Program-made: the position numbers and the translations under genes
Part shown: positions 53,892 to 63,118 of the stretch, one piece after another
How positions within the stretch are numbered: position 1 is the first letter of the stretch
How the letters are laid out: each line of letters begins with the position of its first letter
Source: Stenopsyche tienmushanensis
Taxonomy: Eukaryota > Arthropoda > Insecta > Trichoptera > Stenopsychidae
Assembly (NCBI GenBank): GCA_008973525.1
Contig: WACJ01000456.1
Span: 1-64,000 of the forward strand
Reading direction: 5' to 3'
DNA: 64,000 nt
The notes under the pieces: model-generated
Database searches by the model: none
What the model saw: only the letters and a program-made list of their open reading frames with translations
What the model was told of the DNA's origin: nothing

Positions 53892-54240
53892 CTACGGGTG
53901 TTGATCCCGTAGCCGGCCCTGCCCTATTCACACCACAGCATTCGCTTTTCAGACCAAGGAAAATCAGGGAAAACCCGGTCGTGGTGGCGATCACTCATGA
54001 TCTGCGGACTCGTCGGTTGATAACAAGTCCGCGGATGTGCTTATGCATCTTTTCGTATAACACCATCGCCTCCCCGCTACGCCCGCGTACTCGCCAGCGC
54101 AGCTATGTACACACTAGGCGACCACGACGTGACGTCTCAGTCGGGCGATGTTGACCAACTTTTTTGTCAACGACTGTGTTTTTTGTCGAGTAGGACTATT
54201 TTTTTTGTCATGTTTAGACTGTCTTTTTTGTCTAGGCTGA
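53892..54240 (-). mobile_element. Element E 3' end: terminal hairpin, 3' module and GAC...GTC blocks
   Basis: Four GAC...TTTTTTGTC blocks (54153-54232), the 260-bp module, and a terminal hairpin with arms CTACGGG and CCCGTAG around ATCAACA (53892-53912). Relative to D and H one stem pair has changed from A-T to G-C on both sides. The 5' end of element H starts within about 100 bp. Confidence 0.87.
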
Positions 54241-54260
54241 TTCTCATTTTTTATCTAGCC

Positions 54261-57089
54261 TTATCTGAATTGTGTTAGTGGGATCGGGTTGGATTCAAGT
54301 TGAGTTAGACTAATTGGCCTGGAGTGGTAGGAGTATGGCATTTGGTTTAGTCTGAGTTTCCTCTTTCTAAACTTCATGCCGAGGATACCTTTCGGTCGGG
54401 GGTGCCAGCTATGTTTGTACCGGGAGAGGGTATTTATGGATGGGTTTTCTACTTTACTGAGGTTTTTATAAAACCTCGTGGACAATTGATGGATGTGGGA
54501 TCGGAGTGATGGGATCTTCGCCTCCTCCCCAAGTTGCGTATTCCGCATGAACCAGGGGGCGTTAAAGGCTCGTCTGACCGCGATGCTCTGTACCGTCTGA
54601 AGCTTGGCGATATTACCGGAGTTTCCCCAGAGTGGAGAGGCGTATGTTAGTATTGGGCGGATGTATGATTTATAGATGAGCAATTTGTTCTTTACGGACA
54701 TCTTGCTCCATCCACTGGTTAGGGGGTAGAGTGCAGCCATAGCGCTCCTTGCTTTCCTCGCGACATACAGCGAGTGGGTTTTCCAATTTAATTTTGGATC
54801 GAAAATGATACCTAGGTATTTTACTCTTTGCACCCAGGGAAAAGAGACGTTGTTGAACGTGAATTTTTTGGATCTAAAGTTACTTCTGAGTACAGCCCTG
54901 TTGTGGAACATTATTGCCTTGCATTTGGCAGAATTTATTTTTATTTTCCATTTATTACACCAATCCTGGATGCTGTTAAGATAGTGTTGGAGTCTATGGC
55001 GGATAATCTTGGGGGATTTATCCGTGGCTAGAAATGCAGTATCATCTGCGAATAAAGCAAAGTGACAGTTGGGCTTATCTGGACGCGGTATGTCGCAAGT
55101 GTAGATAGCGAATAGGTGCGGGGAAAGGATGGAACCCTGGGGGACTCCGGCTGTGATCGGTCTGCTGCTGGATAAACAATCCTGGCTGAGTTTGATCCTG
55201 AAACAGCGAATCTTCAAGAACGAATTAATTATTTTTACAGATGCATCGCTGTATCCTTTAGCGTGCATTTTGTATATAAGGCCCTCGTGCCATACCTTAT
55301 CGAAGGCTTTGGCTACGTCCATAAAGATTGCGCCAGTGCAATCGTTATTTTCGTAGCCTTCATGGATGAGCTCTGTCACGCGTAAGAGTTGGTGAACCGC
55401 GGAATGGCTATGTCTGAATCCATGTTGCTCATTCGGGAGCACGTTCAGTGAACGGGTTTCCGTCTCGATTCGGTTAAGTATGGTACGTTCCAGTACCTTC
55501 CCCGGAATGGGGAGGAGACTGATCGGCCTATATGCAGAGGGGTCTGTGGGAGAGGAATCAGGCTTCTTCAGGAACACCACATCAGCCCGTTTCCATAGGT
55601 CCGGGAAGTGGTTGTGCCTTAGGCATGCGTTTATGATTCTAAGGAGCGTTGCCATGCCCAGATTTGGTAAAAGTTTCAGCGCGGTGGCTGGAATTCTATC
55701 CGAACCCGGCGATTTTCGTGTTTTGAGCGATTTGATAATCAGCTCGAGTTCCGCGGGGGAGGAAAATTTGAGTTGGTTTGCCGGAGGGGCAAGGTTGAAG
55801 GATGCTACACCGTCGTGTATTTCACGCGAGTGTTCCTCCACGTCTGGCGAGTCCAGCGGAGAACATTGCCTTTCCAGGGAATCGGCGAAGAGCTCGGCCT
55901 TCTCATTGTCTAAGTAGACGAGCTTGCCGCTATGGTCCCTGAGTGGATGGCTGTGTGCCGAAGGATTTTTAAAGGCTTTGGCCATTTGCCAGATGGAATT
56001 GTCAACAACTGAGAGGGATTCTAGTTTCTCTGCCCATGTGGCGTTTCTAAAGTCTCTGAAGGCGTACTTTATTTTTTGGGAAATGGCATTTAATTGCCTT
56101 TTAGTGACCGGGTCGAGTTGCCGTTGCCAGGTCCTTCTGATTCTATTCTTCTCCTTTATCATTTTTTTGATATAAAATGGGAGGCCCGCTTTGTCGCGGG
56201 GGTCGGAGATCGGGGCGTCGGAGGAGTCGCTGATAGCTTTTGAGAGTTCGGCAGTGAAGTTGCAGACTGCTTGATCAATCTGGGCGGGTGACTCAAGTTT
56301 GGGAGGGCTGGTAATTTCATTCGAAATTGCAGCTTGAAATTTTATCCAATTTATTATTTTCTTAGGAGATTCCGAGTAGACATTTTTGTCTAAGACTAGG
56401 TCGATTATTATTGGAATATGATCAGATGAAAGATCGGTTACTGATCTGATTTTTAGATCGTAGCGAAGATTCTTGCAAACTGCAATGTCGATCACATCCG
56501 GAGAATTTTGGATGTGATGGGTTGGAGTGGCGGGGCCGAAAACTTCCACTTGTGGATTAAGTTGTGAAAATTTGAGCAACGTACGCCCCTGTGGATTAGT
56601 ACGCCGAGAGTTCCACGCCGGATGTTTGGCGTTTAGATCGCCGACGAGGATGGTTGGAATATTGCTTCGAAAAAGATCCTCTAAGTTGTTGAGTAGATTC
56701 GGAGCACTCAATTTTGAACTTTCGGAATGGGTACCGGGCGGCGGAGAGTAGGCCGAGATTACCCTCAGAAAGGCTTTTTTGTCAACGACCAGATCCGCAA
56801 CGGTAGCCTCCATGCCGGGGAGATTTTGGGTAGTCACCTTGTAGCTTTTTATGTTATTACGAATGTAAAGGGCTGTGCCTCCACCTCTGCCATTGGTTCT
56901 ATTAGTATATTTGGTATAATTTAAGATTCGTGGTGGAGGCTTTGTTAGGTGAGTCTCCCCGACGAGGATTATATCCGTCTCGTATCTGGCCGCAAAGTCC
57001 GCCAACTCACCGATTTTGCCGGTGAGGCCGTCCGCGTTCCATGCCACGAGGCGTAGCGTTTTGATAGGATTGGTCTGGGGTGCGGGCAT
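54261..57089 (-). CDS. Jockey-like ORF2: endonuclease and reverse transcriptase (element E)
   Basis: Intact 942 aa from the ATG at 57089 (MPAPQTNPIKTLRLVAWNAD), 36 bases after the ORF1 stop; the frame is open upstream to 57290, overlapping ORF1. The endonuclease has VGETHLTKPPPRI, RGGGTALYIR, VGDLNAKHPAWNSR and SSDHIPIII. The reverse transcriptase has KSPGSDRIPATALK, RPISLLPI, GAIFMDVAKAFDKVWH, AGVPQGSILSP and FALFADDTAFLA (Asp-Asp at about residue 681). The C-terminus ends in a basic, Ser/Pro-rich tail. This is the most complete E-family copy in the window and the best candidate source of enzyme for the defective copies C, D and H. Confidence 0.92.
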   Translation of the reverse strand: MPAPQTNPIKTLRLVAWNADGLTGKIGELADFAARYETDIILVGETHLTKPPPRILNYTKYTNRTNGRGGGTALYIRNNIKSYKVTTQNLPGMEATVADLVVDKKAFLRVISAYSPPPGTHSESSKLSAPNLLNNLEDLFRSNIPTILVGDLNAKHPAWNSRRTNPQGRTLLKFSQLNPQVEVFGPATPTHHIQNSPDVIDIAVCKNLRYDLKIRSVTDLSSDHIPIIIDLVLDKNVYSESPKKIINWIKFQAAISNEITSPPKLESPAQIDQAVCNFTAELSKAISDSSDAPISDPRDKAGLPFYIKKMIKEKNRIRRTWQRQLDPVTKRQLNAISQKIKYAFRDFRNATWAEKLESLSVVDNSIWQMAKAFKNPSAHSHPLRDHSGKLVYLDNEKAELFADSLERQCSPLDSPDVEEHSREIHDGVASFNLAPPANQLKFSSPAELELIIKSLKTRKSPGSDRIPATALKLLPNLGMATLLRIINACLRHNHFPDLWKRADVVFLKKPDSSPTDPSAYRPISLLPIPGKVLERTILNRIETETRSLNVLPNEQHGFRHSHSAVHQLLRVTELIHEGYENNDCTGAIFMDVAKAFDKVWHEGLIYKMHAKGYSDASVKIINSFLKIRCFRIKLSQDCLSSSRPITAGVPQGSILSPHLFAIYTCDIPRPDKPNCHFALFADDTAFLATDKSPKIIRHRLQHYLNSIQDWCNKWKIKINSAKCKAIMFHNRAVLRSNFRSKKFTFNNVSFPWVQRVKYLGIIFDPKLNWKTHSLYVARKARSAMAALYPLTSGWSKMSVKNKLLIYKSYIRPILTYASPLWGNSGNIAKLQTVQSIAVRRAFNAPWFMRNTQLGEEAKIPSLRSHIHQLSTRFYKNLSKVENPSINTLSRYKHSWHPRPKGILGMKFRKRKLRLNQMPYSYHSRPISLTQLESNPIPLTQFR

Positions 57090-57124
57090 GGTCGCTCGAT
57101 TTGGTCTGGATGTTTTGGCAGATT

Positions 57125-59180
57125 TTACTGCATACGTAGCATGGGCGTTAGTGCCGGGAACATCTGTCTCAGCATGTTTGGCAGAATCTGCATGAGGTTC
57201 TGCGACAACATTTGCGTAATTGGGTCCATCGGAATAAGAGTAGCCGATGGAACTGGAATTTGAGTTTGAGGGTTGGGAGGACACTCCCACGGATTGATTG
57301 CCGGAGGAGCGGCCTGGGGTAGATGTGTCGTCACTGTCGGAGCCTGAGGGGCAGGGGGGGCCGCGGGGCGGTCGTTTTGTCTGACCGGAAGAGATGGAAA
57401 ATTCTCACTTGTGATTTCCGGTGGACTCTGTTGATGCTGCTGCTGGTGGGGCTGCTGCTGTTGTTGGTTCTGCCGCTGATGATGGGTCGCTCGCCTCCCT
57501 GGGTTGGCTGGTCCATTTCTGCCTTCGATAGCTGCGGCGCGGGCAATCCTCATGTGCTTAGGGAAGGCTGGGCAAAGGTGGAAGTTCGCCGGATGACAGC
57601 CTCCGCAGTTAGCACAAGTCGCCGGGGTCTCTCTGGTCTTCTTGCACTTCTTAGTATCATGCGGACCTGCGCATTTGACACACCGGAAGTCCACGTTGCA
57701 GTTTCGAGAAGCATGGTGGAACTTCTGGCACCTGAAACATTGTCCCCCACGAGCCTTCCTTTTCAGGGGCTCGAAGGAGACGGTGAGGTCAAGGAGTTGT
57801 TCAATTTGATAGATCTCCCTGTTCCTCTCGGTTTTTTCGAGTGAGATGAGGAACAAGGGGATCTTTGCTCGACCTTTTCCCTTCATTTGCGCGACGCTCG
57901 AAGGGGTAAAGTCGAGAGCTTCCAGGCCTTGTTTGATTAGGTCCGTGGAAGTTGAGACGTGGAGGCCTCGCACCACAACCTTCAACATTTTGTCCTCTTG
58001 CAGGTCGAAGGTATGGAATTTTGCGTTGAGATTCTTGAGAGTCTCAGTCGCTAGGCGGAAATCGTCAGGGGTCTTTACCATGACCTTGACGTCCTCTAGA
58101 CCCTTGATTGTTGCATCCAGGATCTGAATTCCCCTTTGTTTTAGCTGTGCTATCACATAGGAGAAGCTGTGTGAATATTTTATATATATTGGGGGTGGAG
58201 CTCTGGGTTCCCCGTTTGCAGTCCTTGTGGCTGTGTGGTGGTGGCGGGCGGATGTCTCCTCGTTCGGGCCAGTCTTGGTCGCCTGTGTCGAGGTTGGGTT
58301 ATCGCCTATTTGAGTGGCGATGACGTTTGCCTTGTTGTCTACTCCTGAGGAGGTGGGTTGGCTGATTTTAGCAGCCCTTTTGTTCTTCTTTGAGGTTTTA
58401 ATTGTCCACTGGCTAGCGGAGTTCGAGGTCGATGCCTGCGAGCCGGAAACCTGCGGATCAGAGAAATGATTGTCATTCGAGGGGAGAGTGGTGGCGGTTT
58501 TTTTGGCGTTTGCACCAGAGCTCATCTGGCTTCCGCTCTTCGGTCTAGAAGCATATCTCCCCAGGAAATTTACGCCTCTAGATTTGCTATTAGTTTTCTT
58601 CTTGTTTTTTTTTTATAGTTGTCTTGCCAGGAGAGGTTTCGGCTTCGGCAGGATCCGAGCCGGCCTCCGAGTCGGTGACGAACTCGACGTCCGAGTGATC
58701 ACCAGGCGGCCGGACTTGGCTCTGATCGTCGGAGGCCGAGGCTGCTGCGTCAGATGAGCAGCTTTTGAGCTTTTCGATCTCCTTGATCTGAGTATCGACC
58801 ACCGTTTGCGAGGCAATCAACGCGAACTCGAGGCGCTGTACCATCGCTTGAAGCTTGCGCACTTCTTCTTTGAGTGCGTCTACGTCATTCATTTGCGCCG
58901 GTGTGGCTACGGCGCAGGCTCGGTCATCTGAAAAAATAATGTTATTCACAGTTTCCGATGGGGCAAGGGGTGTGATGGCCACGAGGTCCGCGTGGCCTAT
59001 CAACCCCTTGTTGGTGGTAGCTCTGGTGCGAGTTCCTTCCGTTCTGGGAATCGCTGCGGTGTTGAGCGATTCCTCGGTGATGGGGCTGATGGTCGTCTTC
59101 GACATCGCTGCTTGCCCCTTGTGCGATGCCGACGCTGAGGTTTTGGCCGAGGCTTGCGGCGCCGTAGAGTGCGCCTTCAT
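57125..59180 (-). pseudogene. Jockey-like ORF1 (gag) of element E, one frameshift
   Basis: Starts at MKAHSTAPQASAKTS (59180); a stop lies just upstream. The N-terminal part (196 codons) holds a coiled coil (ALKEEVRKLQAMVQRLEFAL) and an acidic stretch. A T-run around 58604-58613 causes a frameshift. The second part (58525-57125) has Gln/Ser/Thr-rich sequence, PRAPPPIYIKYSHSFSYVIA, a PRE_C2HC-like region (KVVVRGLHVSTSTDLIKQGL), knuckles CFRCQKFHHASRNC, CVKCAGPHDTKKC and CANCGGCHPANFHLC, and a Pro/Gln-rich tail ending MFPALTPMLRMQ. Element C has the corresponding run in frame. The break is a homopolymer change, so it may be recent or an assembly error. Confidence 0.87.
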
Positions 59181-59447
59181 GCCGCCGGCTCAGTCGATGC
59201 ACGGAGAAGTCGCGTTCGTTAGTGAAGCGGGCGATATCACGTGCGTCGAGTAGAGCGGGAGATTGTGCGCCTCGAGCTGATGACGAGCATCGACTCGGCG
59301 CGTGCGCTGAAGTTAGTCCCTCACGTCGGTCTTGCAATTCCTGGAAGCGCCGCGAAGCGGCGGGTCTCAGGTAGCGGACTGGCTGCGGGAGCGGCTCCAA
59401 AGGCTCGACCGTTCGGACCGGAGTCCGAGGGTGGAATGTGGGGCGCG
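59181..59447 (-). promoter_or_regulatory. 5' region of element E, interrupted by element F
   Basis: Leader of element E, matching the leaders of C (37646-37900) and H (to about 53760), with GCTCGACCGTTCGGACC and GTCCGAGGGTGGAATGTGGG. Similarity to H continues through GTGGGGCGCGAC and then stops, where the 3' tail of element F begins. In H the leader continues with TTAGGAGCTG. Confidence 0.6.
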
Positions 59448-60267
59448 ACTACTACTACTAACTAAAGGATTTAGCGATGAGCGTAGCCCGCGGGGGCTTG
59501 TGCCATCTTCGACTACTTTCCCCTTTGCATGGGGTCGCAGGATCAGCGGTTCTCACCTGCTGTCCGCGTGAGTGCTTTGCACTGTTTGACCGCGATTTCA
59601 GCCGATCGCGAGAGGCGCGTATCGGCTGCGCGGGTGGCTTTAAGTGTTGCTAAGTGAGAGTCCGGGTACTATAGTTCCAGCCCAAAGATGAAAATGAGCA
59701 TCTTTACCCGGTGGGCGGACTAGAATTTACATTTAATCTACTGCTTTTATCGCGAGATTTTACTGAATTTAATGTTTGGACTCTCTTGCATTAAACGTGG
59801 ATTTTATGGAGGGCGACGGTATGGATCGATGGCAAGTCGATTCTGAAATTCCCTAGTGTGAGGAGGATGTGTGTTCAAGTGTGTTATCTTGTTTGTGACT
59901 AAGTTGCCATGGACTCTATGCTTCTCTGTGTTACCACATGTAGATCAGGTAAACCATGGAAACCCTGACCGAGAAGTGTGTGTAGCATGCCTTAAATATT
60001 AGATGTAAGGAGGAGGAAACTGTGTGCCAGGAATACTTACTTATCTAATCGTCCGCTTATGGTACTTTGTACCTTGGGGACGATTTGTCCTGAAAAGAGA
60101 AATAAAGAAAACAACGAGGCATCAGTCAATAAAGTATTTTATTCATTGGTTGACGTCCTTCCTTCAGGCTTGTAGTTTTTTGTTCTTCGTGTTGAAGAGC
60201 TGAAATCAGACTAAATGACCCCGTCCTTTCCAGCGAGTGCTGGGGAGGGCGGGGGGCTTAGAGTGTG
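59448..60267 (-). mobile_element. Family-F 3' UTR and (AGT)n tail (element F)
   Basis: About 820 bp closely matching the F' 3' UTR (41865-42689), for example TTAGCGATGAGCGTAGCCCG, ATTTACATTTAATCTACTGC and GTAAACCATGGAAACCCTGA. It ends in ACTACTACTACTAAC on the plus strand, which is a short AGT repeat on the element strand. Unlike the families in the left part of the window, there is no poly(A) tail. Confidence 0.82.
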
Positions 60268-63117
60268 TTAGTCCCTATTTTGGGGTTTCATGCGCGGTTT
60301 TTTCTTCTGAAGGAAGAGGCTGTATCTAGTACCTGCGCTAAGAAGTACGTGTTTTGGACGTTTGAAAAGGCTTCTATTGTACTTCGATAATTTTGCAACA
60401 GTCGCGTTTTTCGTTAGCGGAAGGCTCGCGTAGAATTTATTTGCAAGTGATTTTATAGCGTCGTTGATGGGCGCTATTCCCAAGTCGTTATGAATGATCT
60501 TGGTTCGGGTTTGCAACGGGGCGTTCGCAATTGACCTGAGGATGTTTCCTTGCAGGCTCTGAAGTCGAGTGATGCTCTTACACGTGGCGTATCCCCATAT
60601 GGGTGCACCATATAGGAGGATCGGGCGTATTATGGATTTATATATTAACAGCTTGTTGTTAATTGATAGAGCACTACCTCTCTTAAGTAGGGGGTTGAGT
60701 TTGTTTTTGGCAGCTCTCGCTTTGCCAATTGCCCTCGTGATGTGTCTTGTCCAATTAAGCTTTCTATCTAGTGTGAGTCCGAGATAGGGGGTGGAATATT
60801 TCCACGGAATGAAGTCCCCGTTTATTTTTATCGGGGACTTCGGAACGGCTTTTCGCTTTCGCCTTGAGAAGTAGATGGCCGCGCTTTTTGTGGGATTAAT
60901 TTTAATCCCCCATCGGCCCGACCACTTTTCCAGACTGTTTAGGTAGTGCTGCAAGTTTTTCGCTATCACGCTCTCATTTATTGATTGTGATAGGATGGCG
61001 GTATCGTCAGCGTAAAGCGCTATAATTGTGTTGCCTTTTTTTGGTTTTGGCAAGTCCGCTGTGTATATATTAAATAGGGCCGGTGACAGGACTGATCCCT
61101 GAGGGACCCCGGCTTTTGCCGTTCTTTCGGTCGAGAGAGTGTCATCGACTTTGACTCTGAATTTTCTGTCCTTGAGATACGAATTAATGATTTTAATCAG
61201 CGGTAGGGATACGCCTGCAGTGTGTAATTTAACTATTAACCCGTTGTGCCAGACTTTATCGAAAGCTTTTGATATGTCTAAAAAGACGGCACCTGTCGAT
61301 TTATGGTGTTCGAAGCCGTCGTGGACGAATTCGACGACTCGAAGAAGTTGATGGAGGGTTGAGTGTTTTTTGCGAAACCCGTGTTGCACATCCGGCACGA
61401 TTTTAAGTTTGTCGACCTCTCTGTCAAGTCGGTGGAGGACGATTTTTTCAAAAATCTTGCAGGGATTAGCCAAGAGGCTAATTGGCCTGAAGTTTGCAGG
61501 ATTTTTTAAACTCGCGTGCGGTTTTGGTAACATAATCGCGGTAGCTTTCCTCCACGGGGTAGGAAAGTGATTGATTTTAAGAGTCGCGTTGAAGATTGAC
61601 GCCATGAGCGCGAGTGCGGCTTTGTTCAGGTTTTTTATGGCTTTGATGGAGATCGCATCTGGCCCGCTTGATTTTTTATTTTTGAAGTTTTTGACTATGA
61701 ATTTAATTTCGGCGGGCGACGTGAGCTCGAGACGGTCTTCCGGGGGCGTTATTTTTTCGATTATGGCTTTTGCTTCTTCCGAGATTTTGTTTGTGCGTTT
61801 TGCCCCAATCAGTTCGACATTTGCGGTGCATTGATTTTCCAGACTGTCTGCGAAGGCTTCTGCCTTATCTTCCGCGTCGTGACAGATTCCTCTGGTGTCC
61901 GATTCCAGGGGAGGTACGTACGTTTTGCGTTTGCCCGTTAGCGCGTTTATTGTCTTCCATAGCGAGTTATCCTCGGTATGGATGGACAGAAGGTGTTCAG
62001 TCCAGCGGCTGTTGCTTAATTCGTTGAAGGCCCGCCTCACTCGCTTCTGGAGTCTGTTGGCTACCGTTTTAAGGGTGGGGTCCCTCGTTTGATGCCACCT
62101 TTTTTTGGCTAGGTTTTTCTTGGTGATGAGCTCCCGGATTTCTTTTGGTATGGACGGATGGTTTCTAGGATCGGGGCTAGATCGGATGAGGGATGCTTGA
62201 AGAGACTCTTGGATGTCAGTGGTGAGTTCCGAGATTGCCGCATCAACTTCTTCGCTCGTGGTTGGAAATTTCGGGATTCGTAATCTACTCGTGATTTCCG
62301 AGTGGTATTTTGCCCAGTCGGTTCTGATGGGCGGATTTGTGCGTCTTAGCGTCACGTTCGCTAGGTCAATTAAGACCGGGTTGTGGTCGGAGGAGAGCTC
62401 ATCGAGGGACGCAATAGATGTCTGGATGTACGTTGGATTTTTCCAAATCACAATGTCGATGAAGGAGCCCCTGCCGTTCGTGTTCCTGTAGAACGTCGGG
62501 TCGGATGGGGCTCTTATGCTGAGGGCCTTGTTCGCTGCGTAGTTGTTCAACCATGCGCCTCGGGGATTAATTTTTCGCCCGCCCCAGGCGACGTGTCTCG
62601 CGTTCAAGTCGCCCGCGAGCATCACGTTAGGGTGAGTGTTGAAGATTTTGTCAAGGTCGTCCGGATCCATGTTGACTGCGGGTGAGCAGTATGCGGAAAC
62701 CATCAGAGTCGAGCTTGCTGCGTTGCCGATTTTAATCGCGGTTGCTTCTATGTTGTTTAATTGTGGCAATGGAATAAGACTGTGAATTATATTTCTTTTT
62801 ATGTAAATCGCGGTCCCGCCACCTCGTCGGGCTGGTCGGTCGTTTCGATGGCAAATATAATTAGGAATTTTACAGTTGACCGCTGGCTTCAGGTGGGTTT
62901 CGCTGATTAGCGCGAGGTCGACATCGTACTCTTTTAGAAACGCGGCAAGCTCGCCTTTTTTGCCGTGGACGCCGTTCGCATTCCATGCGATAATGCGAAT
63001 GGCGTCTCTTGTGGGATTGAACGGATCAAAATTCGTCCGTCTTGTGGCGGAATTAATTCTATTGTTAGTAATATTCGTATCTATTTCGCTTTGTTGTTGT
63101 TCGCGGTGTTTCGTCCT
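60268..63117 (-). CDS. Family-F ORF2: endonuclease and reverse transcriptase (element F)
   Basis: One uninterrupted frame from the ORF1 stop region to 60268. The endonuclease begins IIAWNANGVHGKKGELAAF (Trp codon at 62985), with SETHLKPAVNCKIPNY, RRGGGTAIYIKR, AGDLNARHVAWGG and SSDHNPVLI. The reverse transcriptase has KSSGPDAIS, RPISLLANP, GAVFLDISKAFDKVWH, AGVPQGSVLSP and ALYADDTAIL. The C-terminal region ends LFLQKKKPRMKPQNRD. No ATG precedes the endonuclease; the first TTG (62769) lies within it. The frame is +1 relative to ORF1 and overlaps its stop, so frameshifting or termination-reinitiation seems required. It appears intact and potentially active. Confidence 0.88.
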   Translation of the reverse strand, partial: RTKHREQQQSEIDTNITNNRINSATRRTNFDPFNPTRDAIRIIAWNANGVHGKKGELAAFLKEYDVDLALISETHLKPAVNCKIPNYICHRNDRPARRGGGTAIYIKRNIIHSLIPLPQLNNIEATAIKIGNAASSTLMVSAYCSPAVNMDPDDLDKIFNTHPNVMLAGDLNARHVAWGGRKINPRGAWLNNYAANKALSIRAPSDPTFYRNTNGRGSFIDIVIWKNPTYIQTSIASLDELSSDHNPVLIDLANVTLRRTNPPIRTDWAKYHSEITSRLRIPKFPTTSEEVDAAISELTTDIQESLQASLIRSSPDPRNHPSIPKEIRELITKKNLAKKRWHQTRDPTLKTVANRLQKRVRRAFNELSNSRWTEHLLSIHTEDNSLWKTINALTGKRKTYVPPLESDTRGICHDAEDKAEAFADSLENQCTANVELIGAKRTNKISEEAKAIIEKITPPEDRLELTSPAEIKFIVKNFKNKKSSGPDAISIKAIKNLNKAALALMASIFNATLKINHFPTPWRKATAIMLPKPHASLKNPANFRPISLLANPCKIFEKIVLHRLDREVDKLKIVPDVQHGFRKKHSTLHQLLRVVEFVHDGFEHHKSTGAVFLDISKAFDKVWHNGLIVKLHTAGVSLPLIKIINSYLKDRKFRVKVDDTLSTERTAKAGVPQGSVLSPALFNIYTADLPKPKKGNTIIALYADDTAILSQSINESVIAKNLQHYLNSLEKWSGRWGIKINPTKSAAIYFSRRKRKAVPKSPIKINGDFIPWKYSTPYLGLTLDRKLNWTRHITRAIGKARAAKNKLNPLLKRGSALSINNKLLIYKSIIRPILLYGAPIWGYATCKSITRLQSLQGNILRSIANAPLQTRTKIIHNDLGIAPINDAIKSLANKFYASLPLTKNATVAKLSKYNRSLFKRPKHVLLSAGTRYSLFLQKKKPRMKPQNRD

Positions 63118-63118
63118 C

